From Modestobacter sp. (lineage in GTDB: Bacteria; Actinomycetota; Actinomycetes; Mycobacteriales; Geodermatophilaceae): a stretch of DNA of 6,663 nt. Below are positions 5,555 through 6,663 of this stretch, one piece after another. Below the pieces are notes generated by a model. The model had not been told where the DNA came from and did no database searches. It saw only the letters and a list, made by a program, of their open reading frames with translations. Location: contig JAOPVN010000416.1 in NCBI GenBank assembly GCA_025966175.1, forward strand, positions 1 through 6,663, in the 5' to 3' direction. The first letter of the stretch is position 1; every line of letters begins with the position of its first letter. Made by a program: the position numbers and the translations under genes.

Positions 5555-6315
5555 CAGAGAGCGCGGGTGACGCCGCCGTCGACGGAGAGCATCGTCCCCG
5601 TCACGTAGGACGCGGCGGGGGAGAGGGCGAACGCGGCGACCGCACCGAACTCCTCCGGCCGGCCGACCCGGCGCAGCGGGATGCCGGCCTCGGTCCGGGC
5701 GCGCATCGCCTCCGCGTCCCCGGAGGCGGCCTCGATCTGGGCGATCCGGTCGGTGGCGATCGTGCCGGGCAGCAGCCCGAAGACCCGGATGCCCCGGGGC
5801 CCCAGCTCGTCGGCGAGCGCCTTGGCGGTCATCGCCAGCCCGGGCCGCAGCCCGTTGGAGATGGCCAGGTGCGGGATCGGCTGGCGCACCGAGGTGGAGA
5901 GGACGAATCCGATCGCCGTCCCCTCACCGAGGTGCGGCACCAGCGCCTTGACCAGCCGCAGCGGCCCGAGCAGCACGCTGTCCACCCCGGCCCGCCAGGC
6001 GTCCTCCGGGACGTCCAGCACGCTGCCCGGTGCCGGGCCGCCGACGGAGATCAGCGCACCGTCGACCCGGCCCAGCCGGTCGATCGCCGCACCGACCAGC
6101 TCCTCGGCGGAACCGGGGTCGGCCAGGTCGACGGCCACCCCGGTCGCCGCGGGGGCACCGCCGAGCGATGCCGCCGCGGCGTCCACGGCGTCGGCGGACC
6201 GGGCGCTGAGCAGCACCCGGGCCCCGTCATCGACGAGGGCCCGGGCGGTCGCGAAGCCCAGCCCGCGGCTCGCGCCGGTGAGCAGGAAGCCGCGACCACC
6301 CAGGCCCAGGTCCAT
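5554..6315 (-). CDS. SDR-family protein with altered catalytic site
   Basis: This 253-residue protein has the classical short-chain dehydrogenase fold and length. The nucleotide-binding motif TGASRGLG is at residues 13-20, the DLAD acidic loop at 63-66, and PG(T) at 183-185; the C-terminal YVTGTMLSVDGGV (237-249) is typical. However, where the YxxxK catalytic pair should be, the sequence is LAISN (150-154), so Tyr is Leu150 and Lys is Asn154; serines near 140-142 remain. The QPIPHLAISNGLRPG stretch matches an SDR subgroup I recall (BKR-like SDR) that lacks this pair. Standard NAD(P)H-dependent reduction is therefore doubtful. ATG 6315 gives the canonical N-terminus, although no clear Shine-Dalgarno precedes it. 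It lies 21 bases after the aconitase stop and overlaps the CbiX start by one base, suggesting an acnA-SDR-cbiX operon. Database names such as 3-oxoacyl-ACP reductase should be treated with caution. Confidence 0.88.
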   Translation of the reverse strand: MDLGLGGRGFLLTGASRGLGFATARALVDDGARVLLSARSADAVDAAAASLGGAPAATGVAVDLADPGSAEELVGAAIDRLGRVDGALISVGGPAPGSVLDVPEDAWRAGVDSVLLGPLRLVKALVPHLGEGTAIGFVLSTSVRQPIPHLAISNGLRPGLAMTAKALADELGPRGIRVFGLLPGTIATDRIAQIEAASGDAEAMRARTEAGIPLRRVGRPEEFGAVAAFALSPAASYVTGTMLSVDGGVTRAL

Positions 6316-6336
6316 CAGCTGCTGATCAGGCCGGGA

Positions 6337-6663
6337 TCAGGCGGAGACGGAGCCGCGGAGGGACCGCAGCACGTACTGCATGATCCCGCCGTTGCGGTAG
6401 TAGTTCGCCTCACCGGGGGTGTCGATCCGGACCCGGGCGTCGAACTCGGTCGTCCGACCGTCCGCAGCCTGAGCCTTGACGTGCACCGTGCGCGGGGTCG
6501 AGCCGTCGTTCAGCGCGGTGATCCCGGTGATGGTGAACTCCTCGTCCCCGGTCAGGCCGAGGGACTCGCGGTCCTGGCCCTCGGGGAACTGCAGCGGCAG
6601 CACGCCCATGCCGATCAGGTTCGACCGGTGGATGCGCTCGTAGCTCTCGGCGATGACCGCCTT
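6337..6663 (-). CDS. acnA: Aconitate hydratase AcnA, C-terminal part (5' end cut by window)
   Basis: The last 108 residues of aconitase A are encoded, open to the right edge. The segment KAVIAESYERIHRSNLIGMG is near-identical to the corresponding part of bacterial AcnA, followed by VLPLQFPEGQDRESLGLTGDEEFTITG and the terminal swivel-domain motif RIDTPGEANYYRNGGIMQYVLR, which ends the protein as in E. coli AcnA. The enzyme interconverts citrate and isocitrate in the TCA cycle using a 4Fe-4S cluster; its cluster cysteines and most of the protein lie beyond the window. The frame continues past the internal Met, so the gene does not begin at 6609. The SDR gene follows after 21 bases. Identification is firm. 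Confidence 0.97.
   Translation of the reverse strand, partial: KAVIAESYERIHRSNLIGMGVLPLQFPEGQDRESLGLTGDEEFTITGITALNDGSTPRTVHVKAQAADGRTTEFDARVRIDTPGEANYYRNGGIMQYVLRSLRGSVSA

Noticed and set aside
6337..6609. Separate 90-residue protein starting at the Met at 6609
   Set aside because: The frame is open to the window edge and the residues upstream match aconitase, so this Met is internal to AcnA.
1..6663. CRISPR array, tRNA or rRNA gene, transposase, prophage or toxin-antitoxin pair
   Set aside because: No regular direct repeats, cloverleaf, rRNA-like stretch, DDE motif or paired small toxin-antitoxin ORFs were seen on either strand.

Overview
The window is about 70% GC or higher by eye, with strong G/C third-position codon bias, GTG starts, 1- and 4-base stop/start overlaps, and homologues typical of Actinomycetia (a short HTH protein, an MSGGE-type ABC exporter, a CGSGV sulfurtransferase, an AcnA-type aconitase). 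I place it in a high-GC actinobacterium and cannot resolve the order. It is densely coding: no stretch longer than about 180 bases lacks a gene, and I see no tRNA, rRNA, transposase, phage gene or CRISPR array.

Layout. Positions 1-953 (+) hold the 3' end of a small HTH DNA-binding protein gene, overlapped by 4 bases by a crotonase-family gene. An 88-base gap with two competing inverted repeats and a possible five-codon leader ORF precedes a complete 632-residue ABC half-exporter (1042-2940, +). Next come an unrecognised 89-residue protein (3067-3336, +) with a perfect hairpin just upstream, a 175-base gap with an 11-bp inverted repeat, and a translationally coupled pair: an NTF2-like SgcJ/EcaC-type protein and a two-domain sulfurtransferase (3512-4797, +). 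The 58-base convergent gap 4798-4855 carries a nested hairpin terminator with a REP-like palindrome. On the minus strand, reading right to left, are the 3' end of aconitase (acnA, cut by the window edge), a divergent SDR protein that has lost its catalytic Tyr and Lys, and a sirohydrochlorin-chelatase-like CbiX protein, spaced by 21 bases and then a 1-base overlap, so probably one operon.

How the genes may work together. No dedicated multi-gene pathway is evident. A loose sulfur/iron theme links the sulfurtransferase, the siroheme-type chelatase and the Fe-S enzyme aconitase, but this is inference from proximity only. A short HTH gene near acn recalls mycobacterial Rv1473A-Rv1475c, from memory, which suggests an ordinary chromosomal backbone with lineage-specific insertions. 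I found no convincing new defence, mobile or biosynthetic system. The best leads are small: the orphan 89-aa protein and its hairpin, the ABC-gene leader, the catalytically altered SDR and crotonase, the REP-like terminator, and a lone TTA codon in the sulfurtransferase gene.
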